Assembly: GCF_900327775.1 (NCBI RefSeq)
Contig: NZ_OUMZ01000003.1
Span: forward strand, 91,160-155,159
Source: Roseovarius sp. EL26
GTDB taxonomy: Bacteria > Pseudomonadota > Alphaproteobacteria > Rhodobacterales > Rhodobacteraceae
Length of the DNA: 64,000 nucleotides
Direction of reading: 5' to 3'
Numbering within the stretch: position 1 is the first letter of the stretch; every line of letters begins with the position of its first letter. The translations under genes and the position numbers were made by a program. The notes below the pieces were generated by a model. The model did not search any database, was not told the origin of the DNA, and saw only the letters and a list, made by a program, of their open reading frames with translations. Below are positions 8,870-18,300 of the stretch, one piece after another.

Positions 8870-9943
8870 TTACTGCGGGATGTCGCCGGTCAGACCTTCG
8901 ACGTAGAAGTTCATGCCTGCCAATGTACCATCATCAGCCATGTCGCCCTCGGCCAGCCAATCAGAACCATCCTGCTTTTTCAACGGGCCAGTGAAAGGGT
9001 GGTAGTCGCCAGATGCGATGGCATCCTTCAACGCCAGTGCTTCGGCTTTGACATCTTCTGGCACCTTGTCGGTGATTTCGCCGATCTCAACCATGCCCGG
9101 CGCAATGCCATCCCATGTGGCAACACTTTCCCATGTGCCATCAATCACGGCCTGTGTGCGTTCGATATAGTAAGGCGACCAGTTGTCGATGATCGAGCTG
9201 ACCCGTGGCCCGTCTTTGTATTCGGCCATGTCTGACGCTTGGCCAAAGCCGATGACGTTACCAGCCTCTGCAGCGGCGGCCAACGGTGCGGTGGAATCTG
9301 TGTGTTGCAAGATCACGTCAGCACCCTGATCGATCAGGGCTTTGGCGGCATCGGCTTCTTTTGCAGGATCAAACCAGTCAAACACCCAGACGATTTTAAA
9401 CTCGACATCAGGGTTGACCTTTTTGGCGTGAATATAGGCCGAATTGATGCCGCGGATCACTTCGGGGATCGGGATAGAACCGATGTAGCCGACCACGTTG
9501 GTTTTGGTCATCTTGCCCGCAATGTGGCCCTGTACTGCTCGGCCTTCATAGAAACGCGCGGAATAGTTCGACATGTTATCAGCGGTTTTGTAACCGGTGG
9601 CATGTTCAAACTTCACGTTCGGGAATTTCGCGGCCACATTCAGGGTCGGCTCCATATAGCCGAACGAGGTGGTGAAAATCAGATCGGCACCTTGCAGGGC
9701 CATCTGGGTGATCACACGCTCGGCATCCGGACCTTCTGGCACGCTTTCTTGATAAACGGTTTCGACTTTGTCGCCAAAATGTTCTTCGACAGCCAAGCGA
9801 CCCTTGTTATGCTCATAGGTCCAGCCGCCATCGCCGACTGGGCCGACAAAGACGAACCCGACTTTGGTTTTGTCTTCGGCCACTGCCGCACCTGCGGTGC
9901 CAAGTGCAAGCACGACGCTGGCAATCAGATTGGTGAACTTCAT
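8870..9943 (-). CDS. BMP family ABC transporter substrate-binding protein (nucleoside/purine type)
   Basis: A 357-residue periplasmic protein with a clear signal peptide ending at AVAED. The mature part shows the basic-membrane-protein (PnrA/BmpA) pattern: KVGFVFVGPVGDGGWTYEHN, then ADLIFTTSFGYMEP, GYIGSIPIPEVIRGIN and ADVILQHTDSTAPL. Family members bind nucleosides or purines and deliver them to an ABC importer. It is the last gene of a four-gene minus-strand operon, after the ATPase and two permeases. The start has a good AGGGAGA ribosome site, which would allow strong translation of the binding protein relative to the membrane parts. The precise ligand is not fixed by sequence alone. Confidence 0.9.
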   Translation of the reverse strand: MKFTNLIASVVLALGTAGAAVAEDKTKVGFVFVGPVGDGGWTYEHNKGRLAVEEHFGDKVETVYQESVPEGPDAERVITQMALQGADLIFTTSFGYMEPTLNVAAKFPNVKFEHATGYKTADNMSNYSARFYEGRAVQGHIAGKMTKTNVVGYIGSIPIPEVIRGINSAYIHAKKVNPDVEFKIVWVFDWFDPAKEADAAKALIDQGADVILQHTDSTAPLAAAAEAGNVIGFGQASDMAEYKDGPRVSSIIDNWSPYYIERTQAVIDGTWESVATWDGIAPGMVEIGEITDKVPEDVKAEALALKDAIASGDYHPFTGPLKKQDGSDWLAEGDMADDGTLAGMNFYVEGLTGDIPQ

Positions 9944-9976
9944 TGATATTTCTCCCTGTTGGTTGGCAGCATGCCC

Positions 9977-10900
9977 TTAAGATGAGGCATGGAATATTTT
10001 CCCCAGTGAAGCTGGGGCTTTGTTTTTGTCTGATGACATGATGACCAGTACGACGATGGTGATCAAGTAGGGCGACATTGCGAGATACTCAACCGGAATG
10101 GCAACACCGGCGGCCTGCAGGTTCAACTGCAAAACTGTGACCCCGCCAAACAACCAAGCCCCCAGCAATACGCGCCCGGCGCGCCAAGAGGCAAAGACCA
10201 CCAGCGCCAGCGCGATCCAGCCCGCACCCGCGGTCATACCTTCGGTCCATTGTGGGACGCGTACAAGGCTGATGTAGGCCCCGCCAAGACCGGCGCAGGC
10301 ACCACCAAACATGATGGCCAGAACACGTACACGTGTCACCTTGTAGCCCAACGCATGGGCGGCTTCGTGGTTTTCTCCTACCGCGCGCAAAATCAACCCG
10401 GCACGGGTGTATTTCAACACTGCCCAAACAGCTGCGACCAGCAATAAGCCGAGGTAAATCATGATGTCATGGGCTGACAGTATCGTCCCGATCACCGGCA
10501 AGTCAGACAGGAACGGCAGGTCCAGCTTTGGCATGCTCGGCGGTTTGATCCCGACATAACCCTGCCCCAAAAGAGAGCTAAGCCCTAATCCAAACAGTGT
10601 CAGCGCCAGACCACTGGCAACCTGATTGGCCAGCGCATATTGCGTCAGCACGGCAAACAGCAAGGATAGCGCCGCACCACCCACGGCAGCAGCCAAAAAT
10701 CCCAGCATCGGCGATCCGGTCTGCACGGCTGCAATAAATCCGCAAATCGCCCCGGTGATCATCATTCCCTCAACGCCCAGATTCAGCACGCCAGAACGCT
10801 CGGTCACCAGCTCTCCGATGGCGGCGTAAATCACCGGCGTGGCGGCGACCATCAATGACGCCAGCAACAGGACCGGATTGATTGAAGACAGATCCATCAC
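9977..10900 (-). CDS. ABC transporter permease, nucleoside type (second permease)
   Basis: A 307-residue membrane protein with about eight to ten hydrophobic segments. It contains TERSGVLNLGVEGMMITGAI, the signature of BPD_transp_2 permeases of the nucleoside importer group (YufQ-like). It forms a heterodimeric channel with the neighbouring permease. Its start codon overlaps the stop of that gene (10897-10900), indicating translational coupling, and the binding-protein gene starts 33 bases after its stop. Confidence 0.9.
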   Translation of the reverse strand: MMDLSSINPVLLLASLMVAATPVIYAAIGELVTERSGVLNLGVEGMMITGAICGFIAAVQTGSPMLGFLAAAVGGAALSLLFAVLTQYALANQVASGLALTLFGLGLSSLLGQGYVGIKPPSMPKLDLPFLSDLPVIGTILSAHDIMIYLGLLLVAAVWAVLKYTRAGLILRAVGENHEAAHALGYKVTRVRVLAIMFGGACAGLGGAYISLVRVPQWTEGMTAGAGWIALALVVFASWRAGRVLLGAWLFGGVTVLQLNLQAAGVAIPVEYLAMSPYLITIVVLVIMSSDKNKAPASLGKIFHASS

Positions 10901-11979
10901 GATACCTCCGCTCGGGTCAGGCGCAGGCGATAGTTGGCCATCAGATCAACCGCCAGCAGGAAAAACAGCATCATGCCCTGAAACATCTGAATGGCCGCGG
11001 CTGGCAGGTTCATATTGGCCTGCGCGATTTCGCCACCAATATAAGTCAGCGCCATCAACAACCCGGCCAGCAATATGCCCACGGGATGCAACCGGCCCAA
11101 AAAGGCAACGATAATTGCGGTAAAGCCATAGCCAACATTGAAATCAATGCTGATCTGACCAGCGGGACCTGCCGCCTCATAAAGGCCCGCAAGCCCGGCC
11201 AATGCGCCCGAGGCACCAAGGCAGAAAATCGTCAAACGACTTGGGTTCACCCCGGAGAAACGCGCCGCGCGTGGGGCTTGGCCCAGCAGGCGGATGTTGA
11301 AGCCCAAAATGTGTCGGTTAAGCAGGATATAGGCGCAGATCACCGCCAACAGGGCCGTTACACCACCCCAATGCAGGCCAGATCCGGCAAACAGCTCGGC
11401 ATTATGCGCAGATTCGTATTGTTGCAGGCTACGACTTCCGGGAAATCCATGACCTTCGGGGTTGCGCAAAGGGCCCAGCGACATCGCCGCCAGCAGCTTT
11501 TCCGCCACATAGACCAGCATCAACGAGACCAGAATTTCATTGGTTCCAAAGCGCACTTTCAGCAGGGCCGGGATCATGGCCCAGGCCCAACCGCCTAACG
11601 CACCCGCCATGATCATCAGCGGAAAGATGTACCAGGCCTCCAACGGGTAGAATGCCAACCCGACACCCGCGCCACATAAGGCCCCGATAATATATTGCCC
11701 CTCGGCCCCAATGTTCCAGATCCCGGCACGAAACCCAAGGCTCAGCCCGATGGCGATCAAAATCAACGGCCCGGCTTTGATCAACAACTGCGGGCGGTAA
11801 TAAAATGCAAATTCACCAAACAGTGGATCCCAGAAAATGGTGCGAATCACCTCAAACGGGTCCTTGCCCAACAGTGCAAACATCGCACCACCAGCAACCA
11901 TGGTGATAAGCACGGCCAATACCGGTGCCAGCGCGGCCCATTCCTTGGATGGCTGTGCGCGTTTCTCAAGTTTCAGCAT
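10897..11979 (-). CDS. ABC transporter permease, nucleoside type (first permease)
   Basis: A 360-residue membrane protein of the BPD_transp_2 family (YufP-like), with several long hydrophobic segments. SLGFRAGIWNIGAEGQYIIG is the conserved segment that contacts the ATPase and shapes the channel. The open frame continues upstream to 12006, but the ATG at 11979 has a GGAGGC ribosome site at 11984-11989 and overlaps the ATPase gene by only 14 bases, so it is chosen. Stop and start overlap with the second permease by four bases. Confidence 0.9.
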   Translation of the reverse strand: MLKLEKRAQPSKEWAALAPVLAVLITMVAGGAMFALLGKDPFEVIRTIFWDPLFGEFAFYYRPQLLIKAGPLILIAIGLSLGFRAGIWNIGAEGQYIIGALCGAGVGLAFYPLEAWYIFPLMIMAGALGGWAWAMIPALLKVRFGTNEILVSLMLVYVAEKLLAAMSLGPLRNPEGHGFPGSRSLQQYESAHNAELFAGSGLHWGGVTALLAVICAYILLNRHILGFNIRLLGQAPRAARFSGVNPSRLTIFCLGASGALAGLAGLYEAAGPAGQISIDFNVGYGFTAIIVAFLGRLHPVGILLAGLLMALTYIGGEIAQANMNLPAAAIQMFQGMMLFFLLAVDLMANYRLRLTRAEVS

Positions 11980-13489
11980 GCGTTGCCTCCATCCCGTGCG
12001 CCCCACCCATCATCAGGCCGATCTGTTCCATATTCAGGGTTTCAGTTTCACGAATATCCGACAAGCACCCTTCGTTAAGGGCGGCAAAATGGTCTGAAAT
12101 CTCGATCAATTCATCTAGATCTTGACTGATGCAAAGAATGGCGACGCCTTCGGCTGCCAGATCCAACAAAGACTGCCGGATCGAAGCTGCAGCAGCGGCA
12201 TCAACGCCCCAGGTTGGCTGGTTCACGACAAGAACGCGAGGGCGCTGCAGCACCTCACGACCAATTACAAACTTCTGCAGGTTGCCACCAGACAAGGCGC
12301 GGGCGGCTGTTTCGGTGCCTGGTGTGCGCACGTCAAAGCCATCGATCACTGATTGCGCAAACGCGCGCGCTGCACTCCATTTTATAAACCCGCGGTTGGT
12401 TAGGCTTTCCCGTTCTGCTCCGGTTAAAAGGGCATTTTCCGTCAGGCTCATATCAGGGGCGGCCGCATGGCCCAGTCGTTCTTCAGGCGCTGTAAGAACA
12501 CCCATTTTTCGTCGCGCAGCCGGGGCCAGTTGCCCAATCGCCGTGCCCTCAAAAACAATCGCGCCGGGTGTAGTGCGCATTTCACCCGACAGGGCCGCCA
12601 GCAGTTCATCTTGACCGTTGCCAGCCACGCCGCCGATGCCCAGAATTTCCCCGGCATGCAGATTCAGTGAGATATCACGTAGCGCCGTACCAAATTCATT
12701 GGGTGAGGGGGCTGATAGCTGGTCAATCTTTAACGCCATGGCACCCAGCTCATGGCGGCTGCGCTCAGGGGTTTGAAAAGACGAACCGACCATCAATTCA
12801 GCCATCTCGCGCGCACTGCTTTCGGCTGGTACGCAGCTTCCTACATTGCGCCCGCGCCGCAGTACCGTCGCGTGTTGGCACAGCTCGCGAATTTCATCCA
12901 GCTTGTGCGAAATGTATAAAATCCCCACGCCCTGTGCCGTTAGTTTGCGCAACGTATCAAATAGGATCGTCACCTCTTGCGGGGTCAAAACGCTGGTGGG
13001 TTCGTCCATGATCAGCAGTCTGGGATCCTGCAACAGGCAGCGAATGATCTCGACCCTCTGGCGTTCGCCCGCAGACAAATCACCGACAATATGATCAGGC
13101 TGTAAAGGCAATCCATAGGTCTCGCTGACAGCGCGGATCTGTTCGGATAAGTCGTGCATAGGCGGTGGGTTTTCCATCCCAAGGGCGATGTTTTCTGCCA
13201 CGCTCATCGCATCAAACAATGAAAAATGCTGGAATACCATCGCGACACCAGCGGTGCGCGCCGCATGCGGGTTTGTCGGTGCGAAAGCCTGCCCCATAAA
13301 CTGCATTGATCCGCTGTCTGGCTTGACCAGACCATATATCATTTTGACCAGTGTTGATTTGCCAGCCCCGTTTTCGCCCAGCAAAGCATGTACTTCACCG
13401 GTGTTTAGGGTCATTGACACGGAATCATTCGCGACGACGCCGGGATAGGCTTTTGTCAGCTCAGATATGGTCAATAAGGTTTCTGTCAT
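11966..13489 (-). CDS. ABC transporter ATP-binding protein, double-domain, nucleoside type
   Basis: A 507-residue cytoplasmic ATPase with two nucleotide-binding domains. The first is complete: Walker A GENGAGKST at about residues 38-46, signature LSAGERQRVE, and Walker B LLIMDEPTSVL. The second, from about residue 255, is degenerate as usual for this group: GVAGNGQDEL replaces Walker A, the signature LSGGNLQKFV is kept, and VLVVNQPTWGVD has Asn where Walker B normally has Asp. It powers the importer formed with the two downstream permeases. It is the first gene of the operon, with an AGAGGT ribosome site before the ATG. Confidence 0.92.
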   Translation of the reverse strand: MTETLLTISELTKAYPGVVANDSVSMTLNTGEVHALLGENGAGKSTLVKMIYGLVKPDSGSMQFMGQAFAPTNPHAARTAGVAMVFQHFSLFDAMSVAENIALGMENPPPMHDLSEQIRAVSETYGLPLQPDHIVGDLSAGERQRVEIIRCLLQDPRLLIMDEPTSVLTPQEVTILFDTLRKLTAQGVGILYISHKLDEIRELCQHATVLRRGRNVGSCVPAESSAREMAELMVGSSFQTPERSRHELGAMALKIDQLSAPSPNEFGTALRDISLNLHAGEILGIGGVAGNGQDELLAALSGEMRTTPGAIVFEGTAIGQLAPAARRKMGVLTAPEERLGHAAAPDMSLTENALLTGAERESLTNRGFIKWSAARAFAQSVIDGFDVRTPGTETAARALSGGNLQKFVIGREVLQRPRVLVVNQPTWGVDAAAAASIRQSLLDLAAEGVAILCISQDLDELIEISDHFAALNEGCLSDIRETETLNMEQIGLMMGGAHGMEATHAET

Positions 13490-14040
13490 GAACTACCTCT
13501 CCCCAAAGGCGTTTTTTGTCCAGATCTTTGATCCGATATTTTTATCTGCAATCCACACCCTAGCAGCTATTTGCAGGGGCCGCATAGTCGGTTTTTAGAT
13601 GCGGTGCCGCTCGCGACCTGAGTGTCCTATTCGTGAGCGTCCCGTTGTCGTATTTGTCAGTTTCCTGACGTGACCGCGGTCAGTATTATCCGTGAGTGGA
13701 TTGGATGACCGTAAGCGCAAGTTTAGGGAGCGACAGCCGTATCGAGCAATAGTACTGATCCGAAACAGTTCAGGGGTTGGCGAAATGGGTGTTTTGGGTT
13801 GTGGGCGCGTTTGATTTTTAAAGCACTGATTATTAATATTTTTACTGAAATGAAATTATAAGTATGGCGCCGTTTATCAAATTTAATGCGAAAGAGCTTC
13901 TCTCGCTGGCTTCAACTGTGCCGACGTTCAGCACCCGAATCCCCTTGAAATTTTTGCTTCAAACATGATCTGCGGTCAGGCGCAGGCAAGCTGCTCCAGT
14001 CCGGTAATTCCATAATGCTCACACGCAGTGGTGCCTGACC
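13490..14040. other. 551-base intergenic region, no gene seen
   Basis: This region lies between the start of the ABC operon and the end of the HxlR regulator gene, so it must hold the operon promoter. The stretch around 13815-13890 is visibly AT-rich. An 8-base inverted repeat, GGTCAGGC (13974-13981) and GCCTGACC (14033-14040), lies just beyond the HxlR stop. I see no convincing coding frame, riboswitch or named operator. Confidence 0.5.
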
Positions 14041-14409
14041 CTACGCCGCATCATGAATCTTGCGTGACTGTTGGACAGCATCATGATTTTGCATGGCCCA
14101 AGCGGCCAGTGGCTTCATTAGCGCCGTCAGTTCTTGTCCCATATCGGTCAGCTCATAATGCACCGCGACAGGCGGCCCGGGGTCAACGGTACGCGTCAGA
14201 TATCCATCGCGCTCAAGGCTGCGCAGGTTCTCGGTCAGAACCCGCTGCGTGATGTCACCGATGGTGCGTTTGAGTGCGCCAAACCTCAGCGACCCATCCT
14301 CAAGCGCAAACAACAGCAATAGCTGCCACTTGCCGGTGACTTTCGACAAAACCTGCCGAACCGGACATTGTTCTGCCTGCTCTTTTGTCAGGGCGGTTAC
14401 TGGAAGCAT
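14041..14409 (-). CDS. HxlR family transcriptional regulator
   Basis: A 122-residue winged-helix regulator. CPVRQVLSKVTGKWQLLLL (Cys15 onward) is the family's entry motif; the cysteine is the redox- or electrophile-sensing residue in several studied members. RFGALKRTIGDITQRVLTEN gives the recognition helix, and DPGPPVAVHYELTDMG the wing. It is transcribed divergently from a SnoaL-like gene across about 90 bases that hold repeated operator-like sequence, so it probably controls that gene and itself. The ATG at 14409 has an AGGA ribosome site. Confidence 0.92.
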   Translation of the reverse strand: MLPVTALTKEQAEQCPVRQVLSKVTGKWQLLLLFALEDGSLRFGALKRTIGDITQRVLTENLRSLERDGYLTRTVDPGPPVAVHYELTDMGQELTALMKPLAAWAMQNHDAVQQSRKIHDAA

Positions 14410-14431
14410 ACTATGTTCCTAAATGGTGTGT

Positions 14432-14461
14432 AATTGATACTTGGTATTAAATTGATACTTG
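14432..14461. promoter_or_regulatory. candidate HxlR operator: direct repeat in the divergent promoter
   Basis: The 12-base word AATTGATACTTG occurs twice, at 14432-14443 and 14450-14461, 18 bases apart. GATAC followed by GTATT between the copies also gives a short imperfect inverted arrangement. The position between the divergent starts fits a binding site for the HxlR protein; that link is inferred. Confidence 0.6.
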
Positions 14462-14501
14462 TGTGTCATCAAATTTTCAACCTGATTCGAAGGATCAAAA
14501 A

Positions 14502-15272
14502 ATGACACCTCAGGAACTTGTCCTAAACACCATCGCGGCCCTCTTTGTGGATTATGATGCAGAGGCCGCCAAAGAATTACTTGCGCACGACTACATTCAA
14601 CACAATGTTGCCGTACCAACCGGCGCCGATCCGATCTTGGGGTTCATTCCCGCGCTAAAAGACAGTGGCATCGCGGTAACCACACATCGCGTCATCAACG
14701 AAGGCGACTTGGTCGTCCTGCACAACACTTATGACAATGCGCAGCTTTTCGGCGCTAATGCATTCGTGGCCTTTGATGTCTTTCGCGTCGAAAATGGCAA
14801 AGTGGCTGAACATTGGGACAACCTGCAAATTCCCGTCACAGAAACCGCCTCGGGTCGCTCTATGACCGATGGCCCGACTGAAGTGACCGACCTGGACAAG
14901 ACGGCCGAAAACAAGGCGCTGGTTCAGGCGTTTGTGGCCGATGTTTTGCACGGTGCCGCGCCTGAAAAGATCACTGACTACATCTCGACCGAAACGTATC
15001 ACCAGCATAATCCCATGGTTGCTGATGGGCTTGAGGGGTTGGGCGCTGCATTGCAGGAAATGGCCGAAGCAGGCCAGGATATGCGGTATTCCGATACGCC
15101 GATTGTTGTGGCCGAAGGCAACTTTGTTTTCACCGCCTCCGAGGGGGTGCTTGGGGATACCCCAACCGCATTCTTTGACTTGTTTCGTGTCGAGGACGGC
15201 AAAATCGTAGAGCACTGGGATACTATGTCCGGAATCCCGGACGAGATGCCACACGACAACGGAAAGTTTTGA
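14502..15272 (+). CDS. tandem SnoaL-like (NTF2-fold) protein
   Basis: A 256-residue protein made of two similar NTF2-fold domains. The first has DYIQHNVAVPTGADPI and FDVFRVENGKVAEHWDNL; the second repeats these as ETYHQHNPMVADGLE and FDLFRVEDGKIVEHWDTM. The QHN and EHWD words are typical of SnoaL-like polyketide-cyclase/isomerase relatives, which usually occur as single domains of about 130 residues, so this is an internal duplication. The true substrate is unknown. The ATG at 14502 has a GAAGGA ribosome site and is preferred over the longer frame from 14463. The HxlR regulator is divergent and probably controls it. Confidence 0.8.
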   Translation: MTPQELVLNTIAALFVDYDAEAAKELLAHDYIQHNVAVPTGADPILGFIPALKDSGIAVTTHRVINEGDLVVLHNTYDNAQLFGANAFVAFDVFRVENGKVAEHWDNLQIPVTETASGRSMTDGPTEVTDLDKTAENKALVQAFVADVLHGAAPEKITDYISTETYHQHNPMVADGLEGLGAALQEMAEAGQDMRYSDTPIVVAEGNFVFTASEGVLGDTPTAFFDLFRVEDGKIVEHWDTMSGIPDEMPHDNGKF

Positions 15273-15282
15273 TAACCAAAAA

Positions 15283-15314
15283 GGGAACGGCGGCAATCAT
15301 GCTGCCGTTTCCGG
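15283..15314 (+). terminator. probable terminator hairpin between the SnoaL-like gene and dnaE
   Basis: AACGGCGGCA (15286-15295) pairs with TGCTGCCGTT (15300-15309) around ATCA with one wobble, 11 bases after the stop codon. The T run after the stem is short, so efficiency is uncertain. Confidence 0.5.
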
Positions 15315-15380
15315 TACGGCAACGGTGGAAAGTTGCGACAACGGGTTTTACCCCTTAGCGGGCCGGGCTAAGGTGCGGCC

Positions 15381-18300
15381 ATGACCAATTTTCCACGATT
15401 CATCCACCTGCGCGTTCACACCGAATACTCCCTGCTCGAAGGGGCGATGCGGATGAAAAAGCTGCCCGGCCTTTGCGCCGATATGGGCATGCCCGCCATT
15501 GCGGTGACCGATACCAACAATATGTTTTCAGCGCTGGAATTTTCTGTGTCCACACAGGGCGCTGGGCTGCAGCCGATCATGGGCTGCCAGATGAGCCTGG
15601 CCTATGTCGCGGCAGCCACCGGGGAACGCCCGACACCACCTGCGCCCATCGTTTTGCTGGCTCAGAATGAACAGGGTTATGAAAACCTGATGAAGCTGAA
15701 CTCTTGCCTGTATTTGCGTGGCAGTGATCAGCTCCCACACATCACGCTGGATGAGCTCGAGCAATACGGAAGTGATTTGATATGTCTGACCGGCGGTCCC
15801 GATGGGCCATTGGGGCGGCTTTTGCGCAATGGTCAACATCCTGCGGCTGAAACCCTGATGCGTCGATTTGCGTCTACCTTTGGTGACCGGCTTTATGCCG
15901 AGCTGCAGCGCCACCCCGAAGAGGGCGGATTGCCCGAGGCGGAAAAACTGTCAGAGCGCGGCACGATTGAACTGGCCTATGCCATGGAAATCCCACTGGT
16001 GGCCACCAATGACGTGTATTTCCCCAAGGCCGATATGTTCGAGGCGCACGATGCCATGCTTTGCGTCGCCGAAGGCGCGTATGTGGATCAGTCCGAGCCG
16101 CGCCGCCGGTTAACCGCACAGCACTATTTTAAATCACCACAGGAAATGGCCACGCTGTTTGCCGACCTGCCCGAGGCGATAGAAAACACCGTTGAAATTG
16201 CGCAGCGCTGTGCCTTTGGTACGTATCGACGTGACCCGATCCTGCCCAAATTTGCGGATGATGAAGTCGACGAACTGCGTCGTCAGGCGCAAGAGGGGCT
16301 CAAAGCACGGTTGGCCGTGATCCCCCACGCTGCCAGCGTGGAAGAATACGAAGCACGGCTAGAGTTCGAGCTTGGCATTATTGAGGGCATGGGCTTCCCC
16401 GGCTACTTCCTGATCGTTGCGGACTTTATCAAATGGGCCAAGGATGAAGACATTCCCGTTGGACCGGGCCGGGGTTCGGGCGCGGGCTCACTGGTGGCCT
16501 ACGCCCTGACCGTCACCGACCTTGATCCACTGCGTTACAGTCTGCTGTTTGAACGATTCCTGAACCCCGAACGGGTTTCGATGCCTGACTTCGATATCGA
16601 CTTTTGTATGGACCGCCGCGAAGAGGTGATCCAATACGTGCAGGAAAAATATGGCCGCGACAAAGTGGGTCAAATCATCACCTTTGGCGCGCTTTTATCC
16701 AAGGCCGCCGTGCGTGACATCGGCCGCGTGTTGCAGATGCCCTATGGACAGGTCGATCGCCTATCCAAGATGATCCCGGTAGAGGGGGTCAAACCTGTCA
16801 GCATCGAAAAAGCGCTGGAGCAAGAAGAGCGCCTTCGCACCGAGGCGAAGTCAGAAGAAGTTGTCGACCGCCTGCTAAAATACGGGATGAAAGTCGAAGG
16901 CCTGCTCAGAAACGCCTCCACCCACGCCGCTGGTGTGGTCATTGGCGATCGTCCCTTGGATGCGTTGGTGCCGCTTTACCGAGATCCGCGCTCGGATATG
17001 CCGGCCACCCAGTTCAATATGAAATGGGTTGAACAGGCTGGATTGGTCAAGTTTGACTTCTTGGGGCTGAAAACCCTGACCGTGATTGAAAATGCCATCA
17101 AACAGATCCGCGCGGGTGGGCGGCAGCTCCACGAATCTGCGGATGGTTCAATCATCTACGAGCCGAAAGAGGGCGCCGCCAATGACATCGGGCATATCCC
17201 CCTTGATGATGAGCTGACCTACAAGCTCTATGCCTCGGCCAAAACCGTCGCCGTGTTCCAGGTTGAAAGTGCGGGCATGATGGATGCGCTCAAGCGCATG
17301 AAACCGACCTGTATTGAAGACATCGTTGCCCTTGTGGCGCTGTATCGCCCCGGCCCGATGGAAAACATCCCGACCTACTGCGAGGTGAAAAACGGGCTCA
17401 AGGAACGCGAGTCGGTGCACCCGTTGATCGACCATATCTTGGAAGAAACCCAAGGCATCATCGTTTATCAGGAACAGGTGATGCAAATCGCGCAGGTCAT
17501 GGCGGGGTATTCGCTGGGCGGCGCTGACCTGCTGCGCCGTGCGATGGGTAAAAAGATTAAAGAGGCAATGGACGCCGAACGCCCGAAATTCGAAAAGGGC
17601 GCGGCTGAAAACGGCGTTGAAAAGAAAAAGGCCTCTGAGGTTTTCGACCTTCTGGAAAAATTCGCCAACTACGGATTTAACAAATCCCACGCTGCTGCCT
17701 ATGCCGTGGTTAGCTATCAAACTGCATGGTTAAAAGCGAACCACCCGGTTGAATTTATGGCCGGGGTGATGAACTGCGATATGCACCTGACTGATAAGTT
17801 GGCGGTTTATTTCGAAGAGGTTAAAAAGCAACTAGACCTGCCCTATGCGCCGCCTTGCGTGAACCGGTCCGAGGCCACTTTTGTCGTGCGCGACGGCACG
17901 CTGCATTATGCGCTGGGCGCGCTGAAAAACGTCGGTGTCGAAGCGATGCGCTTGATCACCGATGCGCGCGAAGACAGCCCCTTTGTCACGCTGTTCGATT
18001 TTGCCCGCCGGGTGGACCTCAAACGTGTTGGCAAACGTCCCTTGGAAATGCTGGCCCGCGCCGGGGCGTTCGACCAACTTGACCGTAACCGCCGCCGGGT
18101 GTTCGACAGCATCGAGGCGCTGACCAACTATTCGGCCGCTGTGCATGAGCAGCGCAATTCTAATCAGGTTTCGCTCTTTGGTGAGGCGGGCGACGACCTA
18201 CCCGAGCCACGCCTGATGTCGATGGACGACTGGCTGCCTGCTGAACGCCTGACCGAAGAGTTCCGCGCCATCGGATTTTACCTTTCAGGGCATCCGCTGG

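Noticed and set aside
10882..11598. 238-codon plus-strand open frame opposite the permease genes
   Set aside because: It overlaps two membrane permeases with strong family motifs; the antisense product is Gln/Arg/His-rich with no domain.
13490..14040. Purine riboswitch upstream of the BMP/ABC operon
   Set aside because: I found no convincing three-way-junction core, and such riboswitches are uncommon in alphaproteobacteria.
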